DNA of 64,000 bases from positions 124,001-188,000 of the forward strand of contig CAYPPG010000005.1 in the NCBI GenBank assembly GCA_964412555.1, read 5' to 3'. Below the pieces are notes generated by a model. That model was not told the DNA's origin. It did no database searches and was given only the letters and a program-made list of their open reading frames with translations. Both the position numbers and the translations under genes were made by a program. The DNA comes from CAYPPG01 sp964412555. Its GTDB lineage: Bacteria > Hinthialibacterota > Hinthialibacteria > Hinthialibacterales > Hinthialibacteraceae. Every line of letters starts with the position of its first letter. Position 1 is the stretch's first letter. This document shows, in pieces, positions 27,485-37,133 of the stretch.

Positions 27485-28474
27485 TCAAAGATCCTCGATC
27501 CATTTGTCCAAGGCCCGGCAGATATAATGAATGGATTGCTCTGGCATGAAAACGAGAATATGACTGCTGAAAGCCCGATTTTCCAATCGGAAAGCTACTT
27601 TCAATAACAAGGCGCTTTTCCATGAGATGTCATGGGTGATAAAAAGACTGGATAGAGAGGTATTCTCGCCCAAGATTGAAGGAGAGGAAAACGAGAGCGA
27701 GTGCTCGGAAGAGAGCTGCATGGATATACCATTTAAACAAGCGCCCACGAGTATGTTACCCACGTCCAAAAGCAATTCCTGATCGGAAATCGCTTCATTT
27801 GTTTTGTCATACCCCAATAAATCTCCTAATTCTTTACATCCTTCCTGGCTATAAATTACAATGGCTTCTCCATTGAGATGATTGTAAAATGCTTGCCGGA
27901 CCGCAGTTATTTCACCCGGATATTCCATCACATTTTCGACGATTTCTGAAACTTGATTCGCAGCAATGATTGTCACATGTGGAACGGTCAATTCCACGAA
28001 AGTATCCAGCAATTCGGCCAATGCGGCTCCTGCCTGCCCCATTCCTATATTGATGATTTCCCTCAAGACTTCATAATGATCATCGGTGAATGTGGGTTTG
28101 GGGATCAAAATTTGGTGTTCCACCAAAATTTGTTTGATGTTGGGGGTATCGATATTTTTGCGAATGAAAGCTTTAGCCCCTAATTCGAGTACTCGTTCTT
28201 TGGCTTTGGGTTGAATATCCGCCGAGACCACGAAAACAGGAATATTGATCTTCTCTTTCCGGAGTTGTTGTAAGACTTCATACCCGTTCATTTGCGGCAT
28301 CGTCAAGTCGAGGAAAATGAAATCGAAGGGTTTGGTTCGGCAGAGGCTCAGAGCCTCCTGGCCGTTTGAGGCCTCTGAGATGAAAAAAACAACATTATCA
28401 ATTTCAGTAAGCGTCTTTTTCAACAAGGCTCGAGCCAATTTTGAATCATCGACAATCAAAACAGAGTGTTCCAT
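27485..28474 (-). CDS. response regulator fused to CheC/CheX-like phosphatase domain
   Basis: Two-domain cytoplasmic protein, 329 residues. The receiver domain (about 1-120) has the acidic pair D9-D10, phosphoacceptor D56 and K106. Residues about 131-329 resemble CheC: E135-xxx-E139-xx-N142 followed after 22 residues by P165 matches the CheC active helix (usual first residue D or S). A second helix, ELLLDVGN, carries Asp where the second Glu is expected. CheC-type domains dephosphorylate receivers, so the protein may control its own or a partner receiver. It is cotranscribed with the diguanylate cyclase, linking it to c-di-GMP signalling. No chemotaxis genes are nearby. Confidence 0.82.
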   Translation of the reverse strand: MEHSVLIVDDSKLARALLKKTLTEIDNVVFFISEASNGQEALSLCRTKPFDFIFLDLTMPQMNGYEVLQQLRKEKINIPVFVVSADIQPKAKERVLELGAKAFIRKNIDTPNIKQILVEHQILIPKPTFTDDHYEVLREIINIGMGQAGAALAELLDTFVELTVPHVTIIAANQVSEIVENVMEYPGEITAVRQAFYNHLNGEAIVIYSQEGCKELGDLLGYDKTNEAISDQELLLDVGNILVGACLNGISMQLSSEHSLSFSSPSILGENTSLSSLFITHDISWKSALLLKVAFRLENRAFSSHILVFMPEQSIHYICRALDKWIEDL

Positions 28475-28753
28475 TTATTTCAGTAAACCTCACAATGCAA
28501 TTCTCATTCTGAGAGAAAATTGATCAATAGAGTCAATTTCATAAATCAATGTCTGCTTATTCTGCGGATATTTATGATCCGTACTGTTTATCTATTTACA
28601 GCAGAATGAAACTCATATAAGCATAACAACTGTAAAAAACTGATGTTTGGAATACAAGTATGTTTCAAACAGTTGTAATTAGAAGCAATTTTTGTACCTT
28701 TATGGGAAATGGTTGCCGCTTTTCACATGAAATGATTTAATTCAAAGTGCCTT

Positions 28754-30073
28754 TTATGATTTGAGGAATTTTCTCAGGAAGCGTTTGCCAAACTTTTCCT
28801 TATGAATTTCATGCTGGCTGGGAAAGCGATAATCCAATACAAGTGAGGATTTGGAGAAATCGCGGCTGTGGCAGGGATTTGCACACCAATTAAGAAAATC
28901 ACCGACAGTATTGGCATACGTATATTGTTCTTCGAAAAGTGTGCGAGCTCTTTTTGCCATTTGTTCCATTTTTTCAGGATGGTTTGCTGCAAGGATGATT
29001 TCCATTGCCAATGTTTGCGGATCACCGATGGGGCTAGTCAAGATCATTCCTTTGTAAAAGAGGATTTGGCTGATTTCGGTTCCCAATGTTGTCAAAACAG
29101 GGATGCCTCGCGCAATAAACTCGGTGATTCGGTTGCGTGCACCGATATAGGTTTCATAGCAATTCAGATCGACATTGATCCCCAAGTGGGCTAGATTTTG
29201 ACAATGCTCCAATTCGTCTTTCGAAACCCAGCCTTTCAATTCAAAGCGTTCCCGAAAACAGGATCGCTCGACCAATTCCACAAAGCGGGGATAGGTTTTC
29301 TCATCGTGACCGTCAATCGCTCCGCCGGTGGAAAGGAAACGTATACGGGAATCCTGTTCCATCGCGATTTCCAGGCCATGGAACAAAGTGTCCACATCGC
29401 ACCAAAGGTTGTAACCTCCGCTGAAAAAGACATAAAAAGGCTCTTCTTTTTTCCGTTGGTTGATAACGAACGGGGTGTTCTTATCCCAAGCGATCGGGAT
29501 TGTATGAACCAGCGGTTCCATGAACGTATATTGATTCAATCGACCCATAACCCCCAATTCACCAATGGTTGCCATGCGCTGCCGTTCGGAAGTGACGGAA
29601 AAACGATCCGCGCGCTGTAGTACTTCGCGATGGATATTCCAAAAATGGTGAATATAGCCGGATTCTTTGTAGTGATAGGCTTTTGCCTGTGCTTCACCCA
29701 TAGGATATCCGTGGATGTCTCCCCAGACGGGCAGATTGTCAGCCACTTTTACGGCACGGCAAGCCGGATAAGAACATGCACCGACCAATGCATCCGGATT
29801 GTGTTCGTTGATTTTTTCGCGTAGATAACCGTCATCGGCAAAACGAATCAATTCATCCACCGTATAATATGTCAAATTCCCGTTCTGCTTGCATTCTTCA
29901 TCAGGAAGATGATCCAATGTCTTATCCGTTATTCTCATGCACAGTAAGATCACTTCAAATCCATGATCTAGAAGTGGCTTTGTCAAATGCCATGCACGAT
30001 TTCCTCCTCCATGAAATTTCTTGGAGTCCTCGATCATTAATGGGCCGATGCCTAAAATGAATATTCTTTTCAT
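28754..30073 (-). CDS. GT4-like glycosyltransferase
   Basis: Cytoplasmic GT-B fold protein, 439 residues. The N-terminus (RIFILGIGPLMIEDSKKFHGGGNRAWHLTKPLLDHGFEV) is typical of GT4-type acceptor domains. The second domain (about 200-400) contains the FSGGYNLWCD donor-site entry, the KGWVSKDELEHC region and GARNRITEFIARGIPVLTT, where a glutamate binds the nucleotide sugar. GGAGG lies 10 bp before the ATG. It probably builds a cell-surface polysaccharide; the sugar is unknown. The gene stands alone: 279 bp of featureless sequence follows it (28475-28753), and recO lies upstream on the same strand. Confidence 0.78.
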   Translation of the reverse strand: MKRIFILGIGPLMIEDSKKFHGGGNRAWHLTKPLLDHGFEVILLCMRITDKTLDHLPDEECKQNGNLTYYTVDELIRFADDGYLREKINEHNPDALVGACSYPACRAVKVADNLPVWGDIHGYPMGEAQAKAYHYKESGYIHHFWNIHREVLQRADRFSVTSERQRMATIGELGVMGRLNQYTFMEPLVHTIPIAWDKNTPFVINQRKKEEPFYVFFSGGYNLWCDVDTLFHGLEIAMEQDSRIRFLSTGGAIDGHDEKTYPRFVELVERSCFRERFELKGWVSKDELEHCQNLAHLGINVDLNCYETYIGARNRITEFIARGIPVLTTLGTEISQILFYKGMILTSPIGDPQTLAMEIILAANHPEKMEQMAKRARTLFEEQYTYANTVGDFLNWCANPCHSRDFSKSSLVLDYRFPSQHEIHKEKFGKRFLRKFLKS

Positions 30074-30178
30074 ATCCGAAATGCCTCCGATGAATGATCA
30101 TAGTATAAAACAATTTGGAGAATTGAATACTTGTTTCTGTTGGGAAACGTGAAAAAGAAAACAGCGGGGAGGATAGAA

Positions 30179-30934
30179 TTACCAAGGGCGATGATCGTCG
30201 TTCAGAATTTTGTCGAGAAAAAGACCGGCTCTCGATTGCCCGCCGCTATGATATTCAAGATGGGTTTTGAGCAATGTATTGATTTCTTTCTTTTGCGAGG
30301 CTGAAAGTTTGATATTAGGAGGATTTGATGTAGAAGCAATGTGGCGGAGTGCTTGTATGGTTCCTGCGCTGATCATAATCCCGTTCTCTGTTCGATTCGG
30401 GGAGGCGATTCCACCTTCTTTCGGAAGAAATACCCAACTTGTTTCCTCTTTGTTACCGCTGATGACACAATGATTGATTTGGGGCTGCCAGCCTGCGTCG
30501 GAGAGCAAGCGCCATTGATAATAGAATAAATCTTCTTGAGTGGGTTCTTGGATATCCCATCGGTGAAAAGCGTCCAGTATTAAATTCCAAACGTGAGTAT
30601 TCGATTCAAATTCTTCACTCAACAAGTCCACCCACTCGGCCAGACAGGAAGCAAAACACATTTTATGAAGATTCTCTTGGAGAGTTGCGAAACGGTGAAT
30701 AAGCGAAACTTGAGTCAGGCTCCAGATATCCTGGCTTTCGGATTTCGCGTACAAAATAACATCGAGGTGATGAAAAGATTGTGTAACACCGGCAAGCCGG
30801 CTGGCCGTTTTCATGACGCTGCGTGTCGATGCCGTGATTTTTCCATATTGCCGGGAAAGGAGGGTGAGGATCGCGTCCGCATCCCGTAAGCGGCGCCGTC
30901 GTAAAGTGAGTGCTTCTGTATGGAATAGAGGCAT
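30179..30934 (-). CDS. recO: DNA repair protein RecO
   Basis: Recombination mediator of the RecFOR pathway, 251 residues from the ATG at 30934 (a TTG eight codons upstream is possible). The N-terminal OB-fold begins TEALTLRRRRLRDADAILTLLSRQYGKITA, the most diagnostic stretch of the family. A helical domain follows. The zinc-finger cysteines found in some RecO proteins are mostly missing (one Cys near 155), as in the zinc-free enterobacterial form. It loads RecA on SSB-coated single strands together with RecR. Confidence 0.85.
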   Translation of the reverse strand: MPLFHTEALTLRRRRLRDADAILTLLSRQYGKITASTRSVMKTASRLAGVTQSFHHLDVILYAKSESQDIWSLTQVSLIHRFATLQENLHKMCFASCLAEWVDLLSEEFESNTHVWNLILDAFHRWDIQEPTQEDLFYYQWRLLSDAGWQPQINHCVISGNKEETSWVFLPKEGGIASPNRTENGIMISAGTIQALRHIASTSNPPNIKLSASQKKEINTLLKTHLEYHSGGQSRAGLFLDKILNDDHRPW

Positions 30935-31047
30935 GGATTGAACCAGGAATGCTCGCAAGGAAAGTAGAGATAGACAGTTCCCTTTCTTTTTTGTAGAAAG
31001 AATCCTCTCAACCGGAGAAAAGGCAAGGTCTCCAAATAGATTTCAAT

Positions 31048-31389
31048 TTACACTTCTTGGTGCCGGCAAAAATCGACCGCTTCCTCAACCGTAGCGTAAA
31101 CCGGGAATATTGTATCAAGGTTTGTATCGTGAAAAACCTTTTGCACGTGCGGATTTGCGTTGGCGAAAACGATGTTTCCTTGTGACATAGACCGATAGGC
31201 CTTTAAAAAGGTTCCCAATGCGACACTGTTGAGACTGTCCATTTCCTTGCAGTCGACGACGATATTCTTTTTGCCCTCGACGGTCAATCGATGCAGCATG
31301 GTTTTCAAAGTCGATGTGTCCATAAAGGAAATCGATCCTGATACTTTCAGCATAACCACATCGCCGCTTACTTTTTTTGTGATGCGCAT
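31048..31389 (-). CDS. STAS-domain anti-sigma factor antagonist
   Basis: Single STAS domain, 113 residues, of the SpoIIAA/RsbV type. The ATG at 31389 has GGGAG 8 bp upstream; a GTG three codons earlier is less well placed. The conserved loop MDSLNSVALG carries the serine normally phosphorylated by a cognate anti-sigma kinase. No kinase or phosphatase gene is adjacent, so its partner is unknown; the sigma-70 factor 6 kb away is not an obvious target. Confidence 0.85.
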   Translation of the reverse strand: MRITKKVSGDVVMLKVSGSISFMDTSTLKTMLHRLTVEGKKNIVVDCKEMDSLNSVALGTFLKAYRSMSQGNIVFANANPHVQKVFHDTNLDTIFPVYATVEEAVDFCRHQEV

Positions 31390-31684
31390 AGTCTCCACTC
31401 CCCTAATAGCTATGATGCAAATCGGTGCGCTTTTCGAAAAATATTTGAATCTTTGTGTATTTGTTCATCTTAGCATAAAATTCCATCTCATGCTTGGAAA
31501 TGGATTGAAAATTATCTCTATTTCAACATAGATTTCATTCAGTTGCAATATCCATCAAGCGGATTTTTGAGTTTTGATTCAATGGAGGTTCAAAACATTT
31601 ACTTCTTGATCTATTCTGGAATAACACTTTTACCCCGTTGAAAAAAGTGGCCTATAATTCAATTCTGCTTAAGGAGAATTTCCG

Positions 31685-34288
31685 ATGTTCAGGATCGTTT
31701 TATGTTGGACTGTTGCATTTTTTTGCATTTCTCCCGTTTTTTCTGCCGAATCAATTCCCTCCCCTGAGGATTTTCTCGGTTATGAGGTGGGAGCGGATTT
31801 CAAACTTGCGCATTGGAGAACCATCGATGAATATTTTCGCTTGGTAGGTCAAAAGTCGGACCGGGTACTCGTGGAAGATATCGGACCAACAACGGAAGGC
31901 AATTCGTATCTTATTGCGACTATTTCTTCAGCTGATACATTGGAAAATATCGATCTATATAAGACGATACAGCGTAAACTGTCTCATCCGAACGAGATGG
32001 AGGCCGGCGAACGTGAAACCGTGTTAGAAGAAGCCAAAACTGTCATTCTTATTGCGTGTTCTCTTCATTCATCTGAAATCGGCGCTTCTCAAATGTCTTT
32101 GGAGTTGTTGTATCAATTGGCCACCGAGAATGATGAGCGAACGTTGGAAATTCTCGAAAACGACATCATTCTTTTGGTACCCTCGGCGAATCCGGATGGG
32201 ATTGACAAAGTCATCGATTGGTATGAGAGCTCCTTGGGAAAACCATGGGAAGGGCAGGGAATGCCTTGGCTGTATCAAAAATATGTCGGCCATGATAACA
32301 ATCGGGATTGGTTTATGATCACCCAAAGAGAAACGGAAATTCTCACTCGTGTGATGTATCACGAATGGTATGCTTGTATTATTTATGATATACACCAGAT
32401 GGGCAGTGGTGGTTGCCGTTTCTTTGTCCCGCCTTTTTTTGATCCGATCAATCCGAATGTCGATCCGCTGATTCATGAATCTTTGAAGCTGATTGGGGGA
32501 CATATGTGCACTGAATTGGCGGAAGAGGGGAAGACAGGTGTCCTCACCAATGCCGTATACGATAATTGGTGGCATGGAGGGAATCGAACGACGCCCTATC
32601 GCCACAACATCGTAGGCTTACTGTCGGAAGCGGCATCCCCCCGGATCGCTTCTCCCATTTTTCAGAGAAAATCAGAATTGCGGGGGCATTCGCGCGGTTT
32701 GCCTCGTTATGTTCCGCAGGTGAATTTTCCTGATCCATGGGATGGCGGCTGGTGGCGGCTGCGGGATGTCGTCGAATATGAGGAAATTGCCTGTTATGCG
32801 TTGTTTACCGTAGGAGCACGGTATCGGGACCGCTTCAACCGGAATTATCTGGAAATGAACGAAAAAGCAATTCGTCTGGGGAAAGAAGTGCCGCCCTATG
32901 CCTATATTGTTCCGAAGGATCAGCGTGATTTGCCGACGGCGGAGCGACTGTTACAGATTCTGGAATTGGGGGGAGTCGAAATCAAAGAGGCGAATGAATC
33001 GTTTACCGCTGATGGGATTTCCTATGATGAGGGAACGTACATTATCTATACGTCTCAACCGTATCGGAATCATATTCGGGATTTATTGGAACCACAGGAT
33101 TATCCGGACCGCTATCAGTATCCCGGCGGGCCTGCGGAACCGCCTTATGACGTGGCGGGTTGGACATTGTCCTATCAGATGAATGTAAAGGTTGTTCCAG
33201 TGCAGAGTTCCTTTGAAACAAGCACGTCTACTGCCGATCTTACGGACTTTAGTGAAGGGGATGTTACCGGCAGCGGCTCTGTCTATGTATCCAAAAACCA
33301 AACCACCAATGATTTCATTTTGTTGAATCGTTCTTTCTCGGAGGGAATCCCCACTTATGTTGCGACAAGGACGATGAAGCTCAAGAATGATAATGCTGCG
33401 ATCGAAGAAGGATCGTTGCTTTGGGCGCCGACGAATTCCTCACAACAATCTGAATTGAACCGTTGGATCCGCGATTTGGGGCTTCAACTTGAACGGTATA
33501 CGGTTTCTCTTTCAGATTCCTCTCTCACCAAATTGGTCAAACCGTGCGTGGCTCTCTATCATCCGTGGGCGGCGAGTATGGATGAGGGTTGGACGCGGTT
33601 CGTTCTGGAGCAATTCGAATTCGATTATGATTGGCTGTATAACGCTGATGTGCGCGCCGGTAATTTGATAGACCGCTATAACGTTATTCTCATTCCTGAT
33701 CTCGGAAGCGGAACCATTCTCAACGGAATGGCGGAAGGGACAACCGCTCCGGAATATGCCGGCGGAATCGGAGATTTGGGCGTTATGCATTTACAAGACT
33801 TTGTTGAAAGTGGCGGAACATTGCTCTGTTTGGATACCTCGACCTCCTTTGCGATTCGTTATTTCGACCTGCCGGTCAAGAACGCGCTCTCCGGCTTGAA
33901 ACGGAGTGACTTTTTCTGCCCCGGTTCGATTCTACGGATCAATTTGAATACCGATTCGACGGTAGCCTATGGAATGGAAAAACGATCTCCCGCATATTTT
34001 GCCCGTTCCTATGCATTTGAGGTTGAGAATAACTCAAATGATAAAAATTCCTTGAAACCCAAGATTCAGACACCGGAGATTGTGGCTGCCTATGACGATA
34101 CGGTCACCATGTTGAGCGGCTGGATTTTAGGAGCACATCATCTCCATAACAAAGCGGCGATTCTGTCGGTTCCCTATGGTGAGGGAAAGATCGTGTTGTA
34201 CGGTTTCCGGGTGCAGCATCGTGCGCAACCGCATGGAACGTTCCGGTTGTTGTTCAATGGGATCGTTTTCGGCGGTTCTTCTCTTTGA
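31685..34288 (+). CDS. secreted M14 zinc carboxypeptidase-like protein
   Basis: Exported metallopeptidase, 867 residues, with AAGGAG 9 bp before the ATG and a signal peptide (residues 1-21). The M14 domain (about 30-400) shows the zinc ligands H128-x-x-E131 and H237 (IYDIHQMG), plus the substrate-binding NNRD (205-208) and NPDG motifs. The C-terminal ~450 residues contain a class I glutaminase-like or ThuA-like alpha/beta region (around 650-740: NVILIPDLGSG, SGGTLLCLD), seen in several M14 proteins of environmental bacteria. It probably trims peptides outside the cytoplasm. It lies 15 bp before the GT2-like gene. Confidence 0.8.
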   Translation: MFRIVLCWTVAFFCISPVFSAESIPSPEDFLGYEVGADFKLAHWRTIDEYFRLVGQKSDRVLVEDIGPTTEGNSYLIATISSADTLENIDLYKTIQRKLSHPNEMEAGERETVLEEAKTVILIACSLHSSEIGASQMSLELLYQLATENDERTLEILENDIILLVPSANPDGIDKVIDWYESSLGKPWEGQGMPWLYQKYVGHDNNRDWFMITQRETEILTRVMYHEWYACIIYDIHQMGSGGCRFFVPPFFDPINPNVDPLIHESLKLIGGHMCTELAEEGKTGVLTNAVYDNWWHGGNRTTPYRHNIVGLLSEAASPRIASPIFQRKSELRGHSRGLPRYVPQVNFPDPWDGGWWRLRDVVEYEEIACYALFTVGARYRDRFNRNYLEMNEKAIRLGKEVPPYAYIVPKDQRDLPTAERLLQILELGGVEIKEANESFTADGISYDEGTYIIYTSQPYRNHIRDLLEPQDYPDRYQYPGGPAEPPYDVAGWTLSYQMNVKVVPVQSSFETSTSTADLTDFSEGDVTGSGSVYVSKNQTTNDFILLNRSFSEGIPTYVATRTMKLKNDNAAIEEGSLLWAPTNSSQQSELNRWIRDLGLQLERYTVSLSDSSLTKLVKPCVALYHPWAASMDEGWTRFVLEQFEFDYDWLYNADVRAGNLIDRYNVILIPDLGSGTILNGMAEGTTAPEYAGGIGDLGVMHLQDFVESGGTLLCLDTSTSFAIRYFDLPVKNALSGLKRSDFFCPGSILRINLNTDSTVAYGMEKRSPAYFARSYAFEVENNSNDKNSLKPKIQTPEIVAAYDDTVTMLSGWILGAHHLHNKAAILSVPYGEGKIVLYGFRVQHRAQPHGTFRLLFNGIVFGGSSL

Positions 34289-34303
34289 TGGAGATCATAC
34301 TGT

Positions 34304-35308
34304 ATGCTTGATCCTTCTAACACCTTCATGATTGTTCCCGCCTGGTTTTCGAATGAAGTGAAAAAGGAGGAGATCGACCGCCTTTTCACATTGACTTTTG
34401 AAGGCGCCAGTCGAATTGCGCCTCCGGAGAATCAATTTTTGTATCTCGACGGTATAGACCGGCTGCAGCTTGTTGCAGAACGAGTTTTATCCGAACTCTC
34501 TCTTCCGGTCACTATCGAAAACGCTCAAATGAATCGCGGCAAAGGCGCTGGCGTGTTGACGGGATTGCAAAAAGGTTTGGAAAAAGATTCCATCCAGTGG
34601 TTTGCCGTTCGGGACGCGGATGGAGATCATCGTGTCGAAGATTTTACCGGTTTGGCAGAGGCCGGGCGGCAGATCGAGAAGGAGTGCGGGGACGTGCCGA
34701 TTCTGGTTGTCGGAGGACGCTATCATCTCGAACCGCCGTTGTCTCTTTACCGTGCGATGTATGAAAAAATCTTGAATGCCTGTATTGAATCAGCGCTTCA
34801 TTTTACCTTGGCCAAGCAGAACTATTTTCCCATGCGCAGTTATTTTTGCCAATATCGTCCGTATCCGGATTTGCAGTCGGGCTATAAGTTGTATAATCGG
34901 AAAGCCGCCGAACTGGCTGTACAAGGATTCGAGAGCGATGAAGAGAACCAATTCGAGTTGCTGCGCTGGGGCGCGGAAATTGTTCCGTATGTGTGGAATG
35001 TGCTTCATCGTGCGGTCATCGGAGAAAAATTACGCTCCACCTATCGCGAACAACCGGTGACGGCGTATGGCTCGATCAAACGGGCGGAATTTTACGCTCA
35101 GAAGTTGGTTTGGGTCTTTCGGACTTGTGAGATCTCGATGTGGAACGCAGCCCGGATGTTGGATGGAGAACTGGCGTATGTTCCTCTTATGTTCGATGCG
35201 ATGGGGAAGATGGAACTGATGGCGTTTCGGAGAAAAGTGCTCGAACCACTGCGGAGGCGGGAGGCGGATGACGTGCCTTCGTTTCGAGAGGGAGTGAGAT
35301 TTTTTTGA
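34304..35308 (+). CDS. GT2-like nucleotide-sugar glycosyltransferase
   Basis: Cytoplasmic protein of 334 residues. NRGKGAGVLTGL (about 78-88) and the acidic RDADGDHRVEDF (about 105-116) correspond to the GT-A nucleotide-binding and metal-binding regions of family 2 transferases such as dolichol-phosphate-mannose synthase-like enzymes. There is no membrane anchor. It is spaced 15 bp from the M14 peptidase gene, so probably cotranscribed, though a functional link is not obvious. The family assignment is by motif only; the acceptor is unknown. Confidence 0.62.
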   Translation: MLDPSNTFMIVPAWFSNEVKKEEIDRLFTLTFEGASRIAPPENQFLYLDGIDRLQLVAERVLSELSLPVTIENAQMNRGKGAGVLTGLQKGLEKDSIQWFAVRDADGDHRVEDFTGLAEAGRQIEKECGDVPILVVGGRYHLEPPLSLYRAMYEKILNACIESALHFTLAKQNYFPMRSYFCQYRPYPDLQSGYKLYNRKAAELAVQGFESDEENQFELLRWGAEIVPYVWNVLHRAVIGEKLRSTYREQPVTAYGSIKRAEFYAQKLVWVFRTCEISMWNAARMLDGELAYVPLMFDAMGKMELMAFRRKVLEPLRRREADDVPSFREGVRFF

Positions 35309-35443
35309 TCGAAAGTTGTTTCCTACCGAATTTCAATCATATGTGAAGTAATCTCGGGGATGGTATGAAGTTTTTTGTCATTTGTTAATGAAATTGCTTG
35401 AAAGAATTTTGTAGTATATTTGTATCCAATAGTATAAGCAATT

Positions 35444-35650
35444 TTATCCCCATTCACTTCTTATATCGTTTTGAAATTGTAAAGGATCAAGAGGAATTTC
35501 AATAGTGTTGTTGTATTTTTTTAAATCCATGGTTGGGAATTCGTTGTTGTTTTTCATCAAATATTTTATATCCTGCCAATCCTTGTAATCGATGATTACG
35601 GCGACAGGATTCATTTTGTCATCAGTAATGTATTTTTTCTTTATATTCAT
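35444..35650 (-). CDS. small hypothetical protein, antitoxin-like
   Basis: Sixty-eight residues, AT-rich. The N-terminal pattern KYITDDKMNPVAVIIDYKDWQDI resembles the start of Phd/YefM or RelB-type antitoxins (a beta strand giving 'avvLd..ew..i'). No toxin gene lies beside it, so it would be an orphan or relic. No strong ribosome site was seen. The identification is tentative. Confidence 0.4.
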   Translation of the reverse strand: MNIKKKYITDDKMNPVAVIIDYKDWQDIKYLMKNNNEFPTMDLKKYNNTIEIPLDPLQFQNDIRSEWG

Positions 35651-35741
35651 GTTTCACTTCTTTCATGTTTTACATGCTATTGATCCAATATTATAGCATA
35701 ACTCGGATGTTTTTGACAGATATACTCTTATATATGATGAA

Positions 35742-36695
35742 TTATTTTATACGTTTTGTATCTTGAACAAATTGTTGAAAATAGTTCATTGAGCGATCCT
35801 CTGTCATTTTTCTTTCAATGATCAGCCGATACGAAGCATGAGCGATTTCGTTTTCCCTTATATTGTTTCCAAACAACGAAAAATAAACCGAATTATGCCC
35901 AGCGATGCCGTCCGGTGGAGTCATATCATAGGGCATTTCCACGGCGAAACAGTCTTGCGGCCGGGACATGAGTAGGATATCAATCCCGTTCTTCTCATCC
36001 CGTTTTATGCAGAACGGATATTCATAAAATTTCCCAACGGAAAAATGAACCGGATGCGGCCCGTGTTCCCACCGGCCGTCGAAAATCATTTGGCAGGCTT
36101 CCCGATCACGAGGGAAAGCGAGGTACGTGTCGATGGTGAACGGATTGACCGTTACGGGCATAAAGTAAGGTTCTTTATTGGTATGCAGCGTCGGTTTGAC
36201 ATACATATAGGTTTTAAAATTACTGTTGAAATAGGATGAGAGAAACACTTCGAATTTGGGGAGATTTGTTTCTGCTTTGACAATCGTCTCCAAATCGAGT
36301 GTCGTGGGAGACTTCCAACGGTAAATCGCGGTCATTTCAAAAGGATGCTCTTCACGCGGAGGCCAGGTAATTTCAACGCCGCCATCCGGGAGCCGTTTCG
36401 AAGTTTTCGGCCAAGCTCGGGCGGAATCCCCGAAACGGTGATTGCTCGTGAAAATCCGGTAGTAGCTGAGGATTCCCGGATTGTTTTTTCCATAAGCGAG
36501 TTCCAAGCCGGTTTCTTTGTCGATGAGAGTCGGGATTCCTTGGGATGGATCGTCGGCACGAAGTTGTCCTTTGAGCGCACCGGTATCAAAACTATAAAAG
36601 CCGTTTCCCATCGATTGGAATGAAAGTTCAGCACATTGAACCGACACTGCAAATATAAGAAAACAGTAAGAGATGAACAGATAAAAAAATGTCAT
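35742..36695 (-). CDS. secreted beta-rich protein of unknown function
   Basis: Exported protein of 317 residues. The start at 36695 (AAGGGAG 6 bp upstream) gives a signal peptide MTFFYLFISYCFLIFAVSVQCA; an upstream extension to 36797 has neither feature. The rest is rich in beta strands with many aromatic residues (ITWPPREEHPFEMTAIYRW, RWEHGPHPVHFSVGKF), a style seen in uncharacterised secreted proteins of planctomycete-like genomes, and could be a carbohydrate-active or -binding sandwich. No catalytic motif was recognised. It follows the higBA pair by 105 bp. Confidence 0.6.
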   Translation of the reverse strand: MTFFYLFISYCFLIFAVSVQCAELSFQSMGNGFYSFDTGALKGQLRADDPSQGIPTLIDKETGLELAYGKNNPGILSYYRIFTSNHRFGDSARAWPKTSKRLPDGGVEITWPPREEHPFEMTAIYRWKSPTTLDLETIVKAETNLPKFEVFLSSYFNSNFKTYMYVKPTLHTNKEPYFMPVTVNPFTIDTYLAFPRDREACQMIFDGRWEHGPHPVHFSVGKFYEYPFCIKRDEKNGIDILLMSRPQDCFAVEMPYDMTPPDGIAGHNSVYFSLFGNNIRENEIAHASYRLIIERKMTEDRSMNYFQQFVQDTKRIK

Positions 36696-36800
36696 GGTTG
36701 CTCCCTTTTCGTGGAATAGTATTTTTTCTGACTGAAACGGAGATAATTGTTGAGTAAAAAAAAGTTTGGCTATCCATATGTATGCAAGATGAATCAACGG

Positions 36801-37133
36801 CTATTCGCTTTGTATTTCATCCCCGATGTTCCGAAATTGAGTAATGCGAACCGGCGCATGATCCGGAAAGCGAGCGATGATGTCCAATGTCCCCCCCATG
36901 GCTTCGATGAAAGAGCGCAGTGTGCTGACATACATATCCGTACGCCGTTCCAGTTTCGAGACCGCTGCTTGGTTGACTTTTAGTCGCTTGGCAACCGCTT
37001 CCTGAGAACTTTTTTTAGCCTTCCGCAGTTCCTGCAGGGTTTTTTCCTCTTCGATCAATTCCCGCGTTCGAGCTGCTATGAGTTCTTGTTCCTCGATCGG
37101 GAGTTTACTGATATATTCATCTAATGTAATCAT
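36801..37133 (-). CDS. higA: HigA-like helix-turn-helix antitoxin
   Basis: XRE-family DNA-binding protein of 110 residues. The helix-turn-helix spans about 43-66 (SQEAVAKRLKVNQAAVSKLERR). An N-terminal helix, rich in Glu, precedes it. It overlaps the upstream toxin gene by four bases (ATGA), the toxin-first order of higBA modules. It should neutralise the toxin and repress its own operon. Confidence 0.85.
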   Translation of the reverse strand: MITLDEYISKLPIEEQELIAARTRELIEEEKTLQELRKAKKSSQEAVAKRLKVNQAAVSKLERRTDMYVSTLRSFIEAMGGTLDIIARFPDHAPVRITQFRNIGDEIQSE

